Notes: a model not told the origin generated them from the letters alone. 64,000 nucleotides of DNA from Kosakonia pseudosacchari (GCF_900184035.1 NZ_FXWP01000009.1:310001-374000), one strand, 5' to 3'. Shown: positions 44,797 through 55,896, counted from the first letter of the stretch. Numbers and translations are program-made.

Positions 44797-45699
44797 ATGA
44801 AAAATGTCACTCTCGCAGATTTAAAAGCGTTCCTGCTGGTCGCCCGGCACCGCAGCTTTCAACAAGCCGCCAATGAACTGGGGTTGTCCCGTTCCTCGCT
44901 CAGCCACGCCATGCGCGGGCTGGAAAGCCAGCTTGGCGTGCGCCTGCTACACCGCACAACCCGCAGTGTCTCGCTGACGGAAGAAGGCGCGGCATTGCTG
45001 CAACGCATTGATCCCCTGCTCAACCAGTTAGATACAGCGCTGGATGCGACCCGTTTTCGCCCGCAGGAGCTGCACGGCACGCTGCGCATTAACGCCAATG
45101 AAGGTGGCGCGCGCTGGCTGCTGGCGCACGTGGTTGACGGCTTTTTACAGGCGCATCCGCAGGTGGTGCTGGATATTGTGACCGAAGGCCGGCTGGTGGA
45201 TATCGTCGCCGAAGGGTTTGATGCGGGCGTACGGCTGGCGGAATCCGTACCGCTCGATATGATCGCGGTGCCCTTCGGCGGGCCGCTCCGCTTTATCGCC
45301 ATCGCCTCGCCGCACTATCTCAACAACGCAGGTGTACCGCAAAGCCCGGCGGATCTTTTGCGCCACCGCTGTATCGCCCAGCGTTTGCCGAGCGGAAAAC
45401 GCTATCGCTGGGAGTTTGTGCAACAGGGCAAGCCGCTGACGCTCAATGTGCCCGGCAATTTATGCCTGGATAACAGCGCGCTGATGGTCGACGCGGTGAT
45501 AAAAGGCTTAGGCATTGCTTATGTTCCCGAACCCTACGCCCGCGAGGCGATCAACAACGGGCTGGCGCAACAGGTGCTGTCGCCGTTCAGCCCGCCGATT
45601 GCCGGTTTGTGTCTCTATTATTCCGGTCACCGGCAAATACCGGCGACGTTGAAGGCGTTTATCGCCGCCATTCGCGAGGCCAACGAAGCGGTGTTGTAA
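44797..45699 (+). CDS. LysR-family transcriptional regulator
   Basis: 300 residues. Winged HTH at the N-terminus (LVARHRSFQQAANELGLSRS, LRLLHRTTRSVSLTEEGAAL-type pattern) and a C-terminal effector domain. The closest general type is the DNA-binding regulators next to SDR or reductase genes (CrgA/YafC-like). It is divergent from the SDR gene across about 100 bp. The inducer is unknown. Confidence 0.87.
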   Translation: MKNVTLADLKAFLLVARHRSFQQAANELGLSRSSLSHAMRGLESQLGVRLLHRTTRSVSLTEEGAALLQRIDPLLNQLDTALDATRFRPQELHGTLRINANEGGARWLLAHVVDGFLQAHPQVVLDIVTEGRLVDIVAEGFDAGVRLAESVPLDMIAVPFGGPLRFIAIASPHYLNNAGVPQSPADLLRHRCIAQRLPSGKRYRWEFVQQGKPLTLNVPGNLCLDNSALMVDAVIKGLGIAYVPEPYAREAINNGLAQQVLSPFSPPIAGLCLYYSGHRQIPATLKAFIAAIREANEAVL

Positions 45700-46305
45700 T
45701 CAGTCGTCAAGTAACTGCCCGGTGCGCAGATCCAGGCGGAAATCGCGCCCGCCGTCCGGCGGATCCCAGTCGCCGGAGCCATATACCACACCATCTGCTA
45801 TCCGGTGAACCAGCACGCAGTCATACCCGCATCGCGGCGACGTCCAGACCACGCCGGTGTGCACATTGACCAGATAAACGTTTTGCATCGTGGTCACAAA
45901 GAAATCGTCTGTCAGCGTATCGGCATACTCCGGCAACGGGCACATTTGCACCACATCATCGCGCAGAAAATCGCTTGTCGTACGGCGCGACCCGATATCA
46001 AACAGATGCACATGCTGACCGCAAATAAACGCAACCGTATGCTCATTACTCAGGGTGTGGCAGAAACAGAGTTCCAGCAGGTAACCGAGCTCATCGACGC
46101 CCACAAACACGCGCAGCACCATCACGACTTTATTATCCTGGCAGATCACAACTTTGCGCCGGAACGCGCCGCGCCGCCCGAAGGGATTGACGTCGATTTC
46201 GGTAAGCTCGCCTTCCGGCGGCCACTCAACATCCGCCGTATCAATGAAATCGCCCGCTTCATGGGCGGAATGCTCAAGGTAAAGAAAATAAGCCCGGTAT
46301 GACAT
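45700..46305 (-). CDS. Hypothetical protein, 201 aa
   Basis: A soluble, strand-rich protein. It has repeated strand-turn units (VVMVLRVFVGVDELGYLLEL; FFVTTMQNVYLVNVHTGVVW; IADGVVYGSGDWDPPDGGRD), reminiscent of a beta-propeller-like sensor, but no family is recognised. It is convergent with the LysR gene (adjacent stops). No operon partner. Confidence 0.65.
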   Translation of the reverse strand: MSYRAYFLYLEHSAHEAGDFIDTADVEWPPEGELTEIDVNPFGRRGAFRRKVVICQDNKVVMVLRVFVGVDELGYLLELCFCHTLSNEHTVAFICGQHVHLFDIGSRRTTSDFLRDDVVQMCPLPEYADTLTDDFFVTTMQNVYLVNVHTGVVWTSPRCGYDCVLVHRIADGVVYGSGDWDPPDGGRDFRLDLRTGQLLDD

Positions 46306-46458
46306 GTGATTGTCCGCAAAGGCGCTGGTGATTCAGCTCTCGGCAGATAATAAAACCAGATGACCTTTTTCACCATTAATGCAGTCACTTATGCCGTTTC
46401 TGCGGCGCGCCTGATTAGGCTACGCTTTGACGGTGGACACGGATAAACCGGAGAGAGA

Positions 46459-47187
46459 ATGCTGATTGCCCAACTGAGCGATATTCATGCCGCGCCGGAG
46501 AATGACAACCTTCAGCGCCTGCAGCGCGCCATCGACTGGTTGCTTGCGCTCAACCCCGATCTGCTGGTGGTGAGCGGGGATTTAACCGATAACGGCTGGA
46601 GCGCAGGCTATCGCGCCATTGACAGCGCATTACAGCGCCTGGCGTGCCGCTCGCTGATCCTGCCGGGCAATGCCGATGATAAAACCGTGATGTGTGAAAA
46701 TCTGACCGCGTTTGCGCACCGCTCTGCGCGCGACGCCCTGCATTTTCATGAGTACGTGAATAACGTGCCGGTGATTGGCGTGGACGTGACGGTAGCGGGT
46801 GAAAGCCGGGGCGATATTCGCCCGCATCTGCGCTGGCTGGAAGCGGCGCTGCGGGCACAGCCGCAGCCAACGATGGTCTTTTTGCACCAGCATCTTTTCC
46901 CGAGCGGCATTGCCCCGCTGGATAACGCCATGTGCGAGGGCGGTGAAGCGCTGGCACAACTGCTGGCGCGCTTACCGCACCCGCCGCTGGCGCTGTGCGC
47001 CGGCCACGTCCACCGCGCGATGTCCGCCACCTTTGCCGGGATCCCGGCCTATCTGTGTGGCTCCATCTGCCCGGCGAACCCACTTATGCTCAATGCTCAG
47101 CACATCCCGGTGGCAAGCGATCCGCCTGCGCTGCTTATTCACGAACTGCGCGGTGATACCCGCGTCAGCCATTTTGTCAGCCTGTAG
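46459..47187 (+). CDS. Calcineurin-like phosphodiesterase (CpdA-type)
   Basis: 242 residues. The metallophosphoesterase motifs are D-x-H (AQLSDIHAAP), GD (VVSGDLTDNG), GN (LPGNADD, with A in place of the usual H), an H (FLHQHLFP) and GHVHR (CAGHVHRAM). It fits class III cyclic-nucleotide phosphodiesterases. The GNAD variant lacks the histidine of GNHD, which usually assists catalysis, so activity may differ. A good ribosome site (GGAGAG) precedes ATG 46459. Confidence 0.82.
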   Translation: MLIAQLSDIHAAPENDNLQRLQRAIDWLLALNPDLLVVSGDLTDNGWSAGYRAIDSALQRLACRSLILPGNADDKTVMCENLTAFAHRSARDALHFHEYVNNVPVIGVDVTVAGESRGDIRPHLRWLEAALRAQPQPTMVFLHQHLFPSGIAPLDNAMCEGGEALAQLLARLPHPPLALCAGHVHRAMSATFAGIPAYLCGSICPANPLMLNAQHIPVASDPPALLIHELRGDTRVSHFVSL

Positions 47188-47204
47188 CTCCAGCGAGGAG
47201 ATGC

Positions 47205-47236
47205 TGGCGGGTCATCATGCCGACCCGCCACTTTTT
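47205..47236 (+). terminator. Terminator after the phosphodiesterase gene
   Basis: TGGCGGGTC (47205-47213) pairs with GACCCGCCA (47222-47230), followed by CTTTTT (47231-47236). Confidence 0.8.
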
Positions 47237-47300
47237 CACGCTATATTTTCCTGTCGGGTACGCGTTCTGACACCCGGTACTTATTTATTGACCCACAACA

Positions 47301-50189
47301 TCAGCCATTGAATTTATAGCTTGCAATTTCAAACTGCTGAGGTCGAACACCGCGACGTAATAAAAAATCATGAATATGCGTCAGCGATTCCCCGGATGGC
47401 TTATAGTGGCCGGAAAAATTAGTGATCGAAATCTTATTATTTTCCACAAACAGGGTGCCCGCACTCAGAATATCCATTCTGGTTAAATATATATTATTAT
47501 GATGAAATACATGCTCATTTATATTTGAATATAACCGCCCTCTTTCCATTATTCTCAACCCAGCGCTTTCAGATAGAGCAAACAAATATTCATTATGTTT
47601 TCTGAGGGATTTATGCTCACGTATGAGCTGACTTATTTTCTCATTAGCATTTTCTTCGCTGTTGGATATATTGATATAAGAAATTACCCCCTGATTATAA
47701 TGCTTCCTCATTTCACTAATACTTAATGGTTCAGAACCAATATTTTTAATATATTTGTCGCCAGCAATTTCCGGCTCAGAAACCGTGTTATTGGCTACAT
47801 CGGAAAGTGGCCTGCCCGCCCGCTGATTACTCGCATAACTTTCTGATAAAGAGGCCCTTTCACTGGGCAAGGAGGCAGGCAGTGGTATCGATGCAGAGGT
47901 CAATAGCTGCCCCCGAACCTGACGCTGATAGGCTTCAAGCCAGTTGCCTTTATTACCTGCTTTTGCTTGCTGATACTGTTGCTCGATTTGCCCTCTTCTG
48001 CTTTTTATATTTGGCGCATAAACAGGCTCGTCAATCGCTGGTTTATTTGTTTCGACTTTATCAACTTTAGACAAGGATAATTTTCGTAGTGGCTGAAAAA
48101 GATTATCCAGCACAGGTTTTCGTCCATCCGGATCGCTTAACGTAACAGGATTGTTTCGCACCATGCGGAACATATTAAGTCCATCGAGATTTCCCGACGG
48201 ATCTGCCGAAAGCCAACGCCCCAACCACGGCTGATAATACCGGTAGCCAAAATTATACAGCCCGGTCGCATCACGCTCTTTACCAGAGTACCGCACGGTT
48301 TTATATTCTGCTTCTGTCACGCTACGGGCGCTCCAGATTGCTGTCCCCCCGTAGGGATAGAACGCTTCCATACTGATGACATTACCCTCGCCGTCCAGCT
48401 CAAGCAGGCTGCTGCCTGTGAGATTATCGTAGCTGTAACGCACCTGCACATGGCTAATATCATCGGGTGCACCGCTCTCCCAATAGAGAATCCGCGTCTG
48501 CGCGCGTCCCGCCTCTCTTGCAGTAATAACCTGCAAATTTTCAAGCTCACTGCTACCGTTTGTTTTGGTTCTCAGCTCCAGGCATGGCAGGTAAATGACC
48601 TGTCGCATCAAGGTGCTGGTGTTTGTTTTCTGCAAACTGATTTTAAGCACGCGGTGACTATCAGCTTCATAACGGTAGTTTTCCTGATCATCATCGCCAT
48701 CGTCACGCACCACAGATGAGCATTTCAGGAGTTCGTTGCGCGTTGTCCAGCTCAGATACTGACCGGGCCACAACTGTTTCTGCTGCCCGCCGGCAGTAAA
48801 CAGTGCTTCCACGTCTGTTGGGTTTTCAGCAAGACTGTTGGCCACCGCCCGGTTGCTGCGATTGCTGACAGTAATATCCGTTGTATAGCTATTGTTTGTC
48901 ATGGGTGCAATATGACGGATCTGCGTCATATTGCCTGCCCTGTCATAAGTGTAAGTGCGCGTGTAACTGGAGAATGCAGAACTGTCGGCAGGAATGGGGA
49001 TCATCACGGAGGGTAAGCTGCGGCCTGATGGGTTCGCGGTTGCCATCTCGCGTCCGCTGGCACTGACCAACTGGTAAAGACTGTCGTAAATATAGACGTT
49101 GTCGGGCACCACTTTTTGATTACGCCAGAAACGTGTCTCTTCAGCATCGTTATGCACGACCAGCACATTGCCCACCGGGTCATATTCATAGCGAAGATCT
49201 TGCAACACCTTCGCACCAGAAGCGTGGCCTGCCGGGCGTTCCGTTTTAACCGCGATGAGACGTAATGTTTCTGGCTCATAACTATAGGTGACCACCACGC
49301 CATTACCCTGTTCTTCTCGCAGTTTCTGCCCCGCAGCAGAGTAGGTAATATTTTTCACGATGACCCATTCCGTACCGTCCTTTAGCTTCAGCCAGCTACC
49401 GGATAGTTGTCCCGCTTTGTCATAGGCTACTCGCTGCTGATTGCCTTTTGCATCGGTGGACGTTAGCCACTCGCCCGTGGCGTCCGTCGTGGTCAGCGTG
49501 GTGAATCTTTCTTCACTGAGCTTCTCGTTCCACACCGCAGAATCTTCACCTTGCCAGTCAGCAACCATTTCCGGGTTGTCGGCATTATTCAGCAACCTGC
49601 GGGTAACGGAAAGTGAGACCCCCGTCAGGGATATGCTCTCAGTCTGAACCAGACCGGCAGGGGTGTAGTGGCAGATGCATTCGCCGGCCAGGTTCCATTT
49701 TTTCTCTGCGTCGGTGTCACCCGCATATACCCGCCGCTCAGTTATACAGGCAATGCCACCATTTATCTGTTCCCGCATGCTCAATAAACGACCCGGTAAT
49801 CCGGCGTCTTCATACTGCCAGACACAGGTCACTGCCTCGCTTCTCTCCTCCAATCCATCGCCAGTAATACGGATATTTCTTATCTCGATAAACGGCCGGT
49901 TGGCGGCGTCGCTAAGCGTCACGGTAGTACCCGCATCAACGCTCTGGGTGCATAAGATGTGCCCGCCAAGATCGTTGCGATAGGTTATGTTCGCCACTCC
50001 CTCGTCATACAGGCGTGGATCGGTGCTTTGTGCCAAATTGCCACGAGCATCGTAGCGATGGCGGGTAATTCGCTCATCATTTTCGTCTGGTCGGTCGGGA
50101 TGGCGATAATAAGCAATATCACGCACGGTTCGCCCGCAGTTGTCAAAGACTGACACCATTGGCGTTCGATTACATAGGGATGCGCTCAT
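47301..50189 (-). CDS. TccC/RHS-type toxin-complex C component with variable C-terminal domain
   Basis: 962 residues. The start PMVSVFDNCGRTVRDIAYYR is typical of TccC proteins of insecticidal Tc toxins. The RHS/YD shell runs to about 690 and ends with YRYYQPWLGRWLSADPSG and GLNMFRMVRNNPVTLSDPDG, where TcC proteins self-cleave. The last 272 residues are a hypervariable cargo, AT-rich in its final part, with TNFSGHYKPSGESL near the end; I do not recognise its activity. No TcA or TcB gene and no immunity gene are nearby. AGGAGA precedes ATG 50189. Confidence 0.85.
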   Translation of the reverse strand: MSASLCNRTPMVSVFDNCGRTVRDIAYYRHPDRPDENDERITRHRYDARGNLAQSTDPRLYDEGVANITYRNDLGGHILCTQSVDAGTTVTLSDAANRPFIEIRNIRITGDGLEERSEAVTCVWQYEDAGLPGRLLSMREQINGGIACITERRVYAGDTDAEKKWNLAGECICHYTPAGLVQTESISLTGVSLSVTRRLLNNADNPEMVADWQGEDSAVWNEKLSEERFTTLTTTDATGEWLTSTDAKGNQQRVAYDKAGQLSGSWLKLKDGTEWVIVKNITYSAAGQKLREEQGNGVVVTYSYEPETLRLIAVKTERPAGHASGAKVLQDLRYEYDPVGNVLVVHNDAEETRFWRNQKVVPDNVYIYDSLYQLVSASGREMATANPSGRSLPSVMIPIPADSSAFSSYTRTYTYDRAGNMTQIRHIAPMTNNSYTTDITVSNRSNRAVANSLAENPTDVEALFTAGGQQKQLWPGQYLSWTTRNELLKCSSVVRDDGDDDQENYRYEADSHRVLKISLQKTNTSTLMRQVIYLPCLELRTKTNGSSELENLQVITAREAGRAQTRILYWESGAPDDISHVQVRYSYDNLTGSSLLELDGEGNVISMEAFYPYGGTAIWSARSVTEAEYKTVRYSGKERDATGLYNFGYRYYQPWLGRWLSADPSGNLDGLNMFRMVRNNPVTLSDPDGRKPVLDNLFQPLRKLSLSKVDKVETNKPAIDEPVYAPNIKSRRGQIEQQYQQAKAGNKGNWLEAYQRQVRGQLLTSASIPLPASLPSERASLSESYASNQRAGRPLSDVANNTVSEPEIAGDKYIKNIGSEPLSISEMRKHYNQGVISYINISNSEENANEKISQLIREHKSLRKHNEYLFALSESAGLRIMERGRLYSNINEHVFHHNNIYLTRMDILSAGTLFVENNKISITNFSGHYKPSGESLTHIHDFLLRRGVRPQQFEIASYKFNG

Positions 50190-50447
50190 TGGCTTCTCCT
50201 GTTTACCTTATGTCAACGTGAGCTTTTACAGGGCAAATCGGTCGCCAGCAGGATTACCGCGTCTGAATAACCGGCGTTAGAACACACGGCGAAAAGGGCG
50301 AAGCTGATTGCCATAACGACAAGGTTTGCCTTAAGAAAACAGATAATTCACTGCTCTCACAGGCCACGAATACCTTTCATCATCGTGAAATAGCTCAACC
50401 ATGAGCGCCAGGGGAACCTCGCTATACGGAGTAAGCGTCGTCTGTTT

Positions 50448-50945
50448 TCACGGCTCACTTTCCCAGTAATCCACGCCTTCGCCGCGAAAATCGACGCGCC
50501 GGAAATCATCCCGGCCATTTGTGCGTGCTCTCGCCAGAAATTTATCGGCGTCCGGGTATTCGCAGATTTCCGGGCTTTCCATGGTGCTAATCGAGAGGTA
50601 ACGCAGCGGCTGATCGGAGGTATTGATAATCTGGTGCGGCCACGCTTTGCCTGGCGGAATGCAGATAACATCCCCTTCCTGGATGGGCCGCTCTTCAGCG
50701 CCGATGCGCAACGTACCGTTGCCGTTCAGCACAATAAACATCTCTTCCTGCGCGTGATGAAGATGAAACGGACAGGCGCGTTTGCCCGGCGGCAAAATAT
50801 CGATCGACGCGCCGAGTTTACTGGCGAGGGTGCCTTTGGTCAGCGAGCCGCCGAGCGATTCATACAGCGGCGGGCGCACGAAGTTTTCCATGTCGATGTG
50901 GTTAAAATTGTGGATCACAAACGCAGGCGGGGTGTTGTCGTTCAT
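50448..50945 (-). CDS. Cupin-domain protein
   Basis: 165 residues from ATG 50945. A single cupin holds the metal ligands CPFHLHHAQEEMFIVLNGNG (H-x-H, E) and GKAWPHQIINTSDQPLRYLS (later H). Many such proteins are isomerases, dioxygenases or sensors. The function is unknown. It lies about 190 bp downstream of nifJ on the same strand, but its ribosome site is weak and it is not a known nif gene. Confidence 0.75.
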   Translation of the reverse strand: MNDNTPPAFVIHNFNHIDMENFVRPPLYESLGGSLTKGTLASKLGASIDILPPGKRACPFHLHHAQEEMFIVLNGNGTLRIGAEERPIQEGDVICIPPGKAWPHQIINTSDQPLRYLSISTMESPEICEYPDADKFLARARTNGRDDFRRVDFRGEGVDYWESEP

Positions 50946-51133
50946 AAACAGTTCCGGTAAAGGGTTCCTGTTCAGTATTGAAACGCCCCTTCTGCCTGTC
51001 AATTTGTGCGGCCAATATCGCATGCACGATCTGCCAACGCGTGCAGGCAGGAAAATGTTGTCTGCGTTATCCGCAACCCCTGCTGCGGGTGTATATCAGC
51101 CCGGCAGACGTGCCGCCGCCGGGCTTTATCGTC

Positions 51134-54100
51134 TTACTCTCCCGCCAGCCGCTGATAGTGGGCAAAACGCTGCTTCGCATCCTGTTCAGTTTGTGCAAAC
51201 AGTTGCTCAGCCAGTGAAGGTGAGATGCGTTCGAGCGAGGCATAGCGCACTTCGCCGAGCAGAAACTCGCGAAAATCCTCTTCCGGCTCGTCGGAGTCGA
51301 GAATAAACGGGTTTTTCCCTTTTTCCAGCAGTTGCGGGTTATGACGCCATAAATGCCAGTAACCCGCGTCGACCGCCCGTTTCGCCTCACGCATACTGCA
51401 TCCCATACCGGTTTTTAACCCGTGGTTGATGCACGCGGCATAGGCAATCACCAGCGACGGCCCCGGCCAGGCTTCCGCCTCGGCAAGCGCCCGCAATGTC
51501 TGGGCTTTATCCGCGCCCATCGCCACCTGCGCGACATACACATTGCCGTAGTTAACCGCCATCATGCCGAGATCTTTTTTGCGCGTACGCTTGCCTTCAG
51601 CGGCAAATCTGGCGATGGCGGCCGCAGGGGTTGATTTTGACGACTGCCCGCCGGTATTGGAGTAAACCTCGGTATCAAACACCAGAATATTGACATCCTC
51701 ACCGGAGGCCAGCACGTGATCCAGCCCGCCGAAGCCAATGTCATACGCCCAGCCGTCGCCGCCAAAAATCCACTGCGATCGCTTGGCGAAATAGTCGCGG
51801 TTTTGATAGAGCCGGTTGAGCAGCGGATCATCGCCCTTCTGCTGTTCAAGTAACGCGCTGAGCTGCCCGGCGCGCGCCTGCGTCCCGTCGCCAAGATCTT
51901 TATGCTCCAGCCACTGGCGCAGCGCCTGCTCAAGATCGGCACCGAGCGGTAACGCCAGCGCTTTTTGCGCATCGCTGGCGATCTGTTCGCGTATTGCGCG
52001 ACCGCCCAGCATCATGCCAAGGCCATACTCGGCGTTATCTTCAAACAACGAGTTCGCCCACGCCGGTCCCTGGCCTTTATGGTTTGTTGTCCACGGAATG
52101 GACGGTGCGCTGGCTCCCCAGATTGACGAACAGCCTGTGGCATTGGCGATCATCATCCGGTCGCCAAACAGTTGCGTGACCAGCCGTGCATACGGCGTCT
52201 CTCCGCACCCGGCGCACGCGCCGGAAAACTCCAGCAGCGGCGTCTCAAACTGGCTACCTTTGACGGTGGTTTTGCTGAAGGGATTGGCTTTGGGTGATAA
52301 ACCTAACGCGTGATCCCAGACAGGCACCATCGCCTGCTGGCTCTCCAGCGGTTGCATGGTCAGCGCCTTGCCTTTTGCCGGGCAGATATCCGCGCAGTTA
52401 CCGCACCCGGAGCAATCCAGCGGCGAAATCGCCAGATGGTATTCATACCCTTTCGCCCCCTGCGCAGGTTTGCTCAACAGCGCCAGCGGCGCGGCTTGCC
52501 GTTCGGCCTCGTCCAGCAGTGCCGGGCGCACCGCCGCATGCGGGCAAATAAACGCACATTGATTGCACTGGGTGCAGCCTTCAGGGTTCCAGACCGGCAC
52601 CTGCATGGCGATACCGCGTTTCTCCCAGGCGGCGGTGCCGGGCGGGAAGGTGCCATCTTCCCGGCCAATAAAAGCACTGACCGGCAATTTGTCGCCGCAC
52701 TGGCGATTCATGGGCTCAAGGATATCGCGAATAAAGTCCGGCATCAGGCGCTTATCCTCGCTGGCATTATCTTCCAGCCATGCCCAGCGCTCCGGCACCA
52801 TCACCTCCTGCAGCGCCTCCATGCCGAGATCGATAGCGGCATTGTTCATATCCACCACTTTCTGGCCTTTGCGCCCGTAAGATTTCTCGACGGCCTGCTT
52901 CAGATAAGCCGACGCCGTTTGCGGTTCGATAATACCTGCCAGTTTAAAAAACGCCGCCTGCATCAGCATATTAAAACGCCCGCCCAGCCCCAGCCTGCGG
53001 GCGATGTCCACCGCATTGAGGGTATAAAAGCGCACCCCCTGGCGGGCAATGTAGCGCTTCATCGCATTGGGCAGACGTGCCTCCAGCTCTTCGCCAAACC
53101 AGGTACAGTTGAGCAGAAATGTCCCGCCGGGGTTTAACCCCTCCAGCAGATCATATTTATCGACATACGATTGCTGCGAACAGGCAATAAAATCAGCTTT
53201 ATTAATCAGATAGGGCGAGGTGATGGGGCGTTCGCCAAAACGCAGATGCGATACGGTAATGCCGCCGGATTTTTTCGAGTCATAGGCAAAATAGGCCTGC
53301 GCATACATCGGCGTGTTGTCACCGATTATCTTAATCGCACTCTTATTGGCGCTGACGGTGCCATCCGATCCCAGCCCCCAGAATTTGCACGCGGTGATCC
53401 CCTCGCGTGAAACCTCTACGTCCCAGGCAGGCAGCGGCAGCGAGGTGTGGGTGATGTCGTCATAAATACCCAGCGTAAAGCCATCTTTTGGCAGCGGTTT
53501 TTTCAGGTTTTCAAACACCGAGACAATATCTCCCGGCAGCACATCTTTACCGCCCAGCCCGTAGCGCCCGCCGACAATTAACGGCGCGTTATCATGGTGG
53601 TAAAAGGCGTTTTTCACATCCAGGCATAACGGCTCGGCCTGCGCACCGGGTTCTTTGGTGCGATCGAGCACCGCGATGCGTTTCACGCTGGGCGGGATTC
53701 TGGCGAAGAAGTGCGCCAGTGAAAACGGGCGAAACAGATGCACCGTCAGCAGGCCGACTTTTTCACCGCTATCGCAAAGGGCGTCCACGACATCCGAAAT
53801 GGTGTCGCACACCGACCCCATCGCCACAATAATTTGTTCAGCATCTTCCGCGCCGTAGTAATCAAATAAATGGTATTCCCGCCCGGTAAGGGCAAAGATC
53901 TCCGCCATATAGTTTTCGACAATTTCCGGCAAGGCATCGTAATAGCGGTTAGCCGCTTCGCGTGCCTGGAAGTAGATATCCGGGTTTTGCGCCGTCCCGC
54001 GGATCACCGGATGTTCCGGGTTCAGCGCATTGCGGCGAAAGCGGTTCAGCGCATCGTTATCCAGCAGCGGCGCCAGTTCGTCATACTCCAGCACCTCGAT

Positions 54101-54646
54101 TTTCTGGATCTCGTGTGACGTACGAAACCCGTCGAAAAAGTTGATAAACGGCACACGACCTTTGATTGCCGACAGATGCGCCACCGCCGAGAGATCCATC
54201 ACCTGCTGGACATTGCTCTCTGCCAGCATCGCGCAGCCGCACTGGCGCACCGCCATCACATCCTGATGATCGCCAAAAATGTTCAGCGAATTTGTCGCCA
54301 GCGCCCTCGCGCTCACGTGAAACACGCCGGGCAGCAGTTCACCGGCGATTTTGTACAGATTAGGGATCATCAATAACAATCCCTGCGACGCGGTGTAGGT
54401 GGTGGTGAGTGCCCCGGCCTGCAGCGCGCCGTGTACCGCGCCTGCTGCCCCCGCTTCCGACTGCATCTCCATTAAACGGACCGGCTGACCAAACAGGTTT
54501 TTTTTACCCGCCGCCGCCCACTCATCGACGTTTTCCGCCATTGGCGTGGAGGGCGTAATGGGGTAAATCGCCGCGACATCGGTAAAGGCATAGGAGATCC
54601 AGGCTGCCGCTGCGTTGCCATCCATCGTTTTCATCTTTCCGGACAT
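51134..54646 (-). CDS. nifJ: Pyruvate:flavodoxin oxidoreductase
   Basis: 1170 residues, full length. It opens MSGKMKTMDGNAAAAWISYA as in Klebsiella NifJ. The [4Fe-4S] ferredoxin motifs are CTQCNQCAFICPH and CSGCGNCADICP; the third cluster site starts CAGCGETPYARL. The thiamine diphosphate site is GDGWAYDIGFGGLDHVL. It oxidises pyruvate to acetyl-CoA and passes electrons to flavodoxin NifF, then NifH. It is divergent from nifH, with its own sigma-54 promoter and NifA site. Confidence 0.97.
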   Translation of the reverse strand: MSGKMKTMDGNAAAAWISYAFTDVAAIYPITPSTPMAENVDEWAAAGKKNLFGQPVRLMEMQSEAGAAGAVHGALQAGALTTTYTASQGLLLMIPNLYKIAGELLPGVFHVSARALATNSLNIFGDHQDVMAVRQCGCAMLAESNVQQVMDLSAVAHLSAIKGRVPFINFFDGFRTSHEIQKIEVLEYDELAPLLDNDALNRFRRNALNPEHPVIRGTAQNPDIYFQAREAANRYYDALPEIVENYMAEIFALTGREYHLFDYYGAEDAEQIIVAMGSVCDTISDVVDALCDSGEKVGLLTVHLFRPFSLAHFFARIPPSVKRIAVLDRTKEPGAQAEPLCLDVKNAFYHHDNAPLIVGGRYGLGGKDVLPGDIVSVFENLKKPLPKDGFTLGIYDDITHTSLPLPAWDVEVSREGITACKFWGLGSDGTVSANKSAIKIIGDNTPMYAQAYFAYDSKKSGGITVSHLRFGERPITSPYLINKADFIACSQQSYVDKYDLLEGLNPGGTFLLNCTWFGEELEARLPNAMKRYIARQGVRFYTLNAVDIARRLGLGGRFNMLMQAAFFKLAGIIEPQTASAYLKQAVEKSYGRKGQKVVDMNNAAIDLGMEALQEVMVPERWAWLEDNASEDKRLMPDFIRDILEPMNRQCGDKLPVSAFIGREDGTFPPGTAAWEKRGIAMQVPVWNPEGCTQCNQCAFICPHAAVRPALLDEAERQAAPLALLSKPAQGAKGYEYHLAISPLDCSGCGNCADICPAKGKALTMQPLESQQAMVPVWDHALGLSPKANPFSKTTVKGSQFETPLLEFSGACAGCGETPYARLVTQLFGDRMMIANATGCSSIWGASAPSIPWTTNHKGQGPAWANSLFEDNAEYGLGMMLGGRAIREQIASDAQKALALPLGADLEQALRQWLEHKDLGDGTQARAGQLSALLEQQKGDDPLLNRLYQNRDYFAKRSQWIFGGDGWAYDIGFGGLDHVLASGEDVNILVFDTEVYSNTGGQSSKSTPAAAIARFAAEGKRTRKKDLGMMAVNYGNVYVAQVAMGADKAQTLRALAEAEAWPGPSLVIAYAACINHGLKTGMGCSMREAKRAVDAGYWHLWRHNPQLLEKGKNPFILDSDEPEEDFREFLLGEVRYASLERISPSLAEQLFAQTEQDAKQRFAHYQRLAGE

Positions 54647-54688
54647 TGCTCGTTCCTCGGTTCTAAGAGGTGATAATGCCCTCGCTAT

Positions 54689-54704
54689 TGCACAGCCTGT
54701 GCCA
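54689..54704 (-). promoter_or_regulatory. Sigma-54 promoter of nifJ
   Basis: On the minus strand TGGCACAGGCTGTGCA fits the -24 (TGGCAC) and -12 (TGC) elements with the required spacing. It lies about 43 bp upstream of the nifJ ATG. Confidence 0.85.
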
Positions 54705-54788
54705 TCTCAGTTTTTTTATTTAATACAAGCAATTAGTGACCGGAGCCGGAAAGGGATTGCGGGGAATAAGACAGCGGACGCGACAGCT

Positions 54789-54804
54789 TGTTGAACTGCC
54801 GACA
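54789..54804. promoter_or_regulatory. NifA upstream activator site for nifJ
   Basis: TGT at 54789-54791, ten bases, then ACA at 54802-54804: an exact TGT-N10-ACA site. It is about 85 bp upstream of the nifJ -24 element, a usual distance for NifA. Confidence 0.8.
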
Positions 54805-54846
54805 AAGTGTCACGCCGTGGCGGGCGGCCACGACCGCAAACAGAAT

Positions 54847-54862
54847 TGTGCTGTTTCGTACA
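54847..54862. promoter_or_regulatory. NifA upstream activator site for nifH
   Basis: TGTGCTGTTTCGTACA is an exact TGT-N10-ACA site, much like the Klebsiella nifH one. It is 96 bp upstream of the -24 element of nifH. Confidence 0.88.
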
Positions 54863-54928
54863 ATTGGTCAGGTGATTGTGAACTCTTTGTTCCTTCCCTT
54901 CGCAGCGACAAAACCGTAAACCCATAAG

Positions 54929-54941
54929 AATCAAAAGATTA
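54929..54941 (+). promoter_or_regulatory. IHF binding site in the nifH promoter
   Basis: AATCAAAAGATTA matches the IHF consensus WATCAANNNNTTR in full. It lies between the NifA site and the promoter, where IHF bends DNA so NifA can touch sigma-54 polymerase. Confidence 0.75.
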
Positions 54942-54957
54942 ACCAATATGGCATGGC

Positions 54958-54973
54958 TGGTATGTTCCCTGCA
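54958..54973 (+). promoter_or_regulatory. Sigma-54 promoter of nifHDKTY
   Basis: TGGTATGTTCCCTGCA fits the -24/-12 consensus and is the same core as the Klebsiella nifH promoter. Transcription should begin near 54984, about 30 bp before nifH. Confidence 0.9.
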
Positions 54974-54981
54974 CAAGGTGA

Positions 54982-55896
<915 letters not shown>

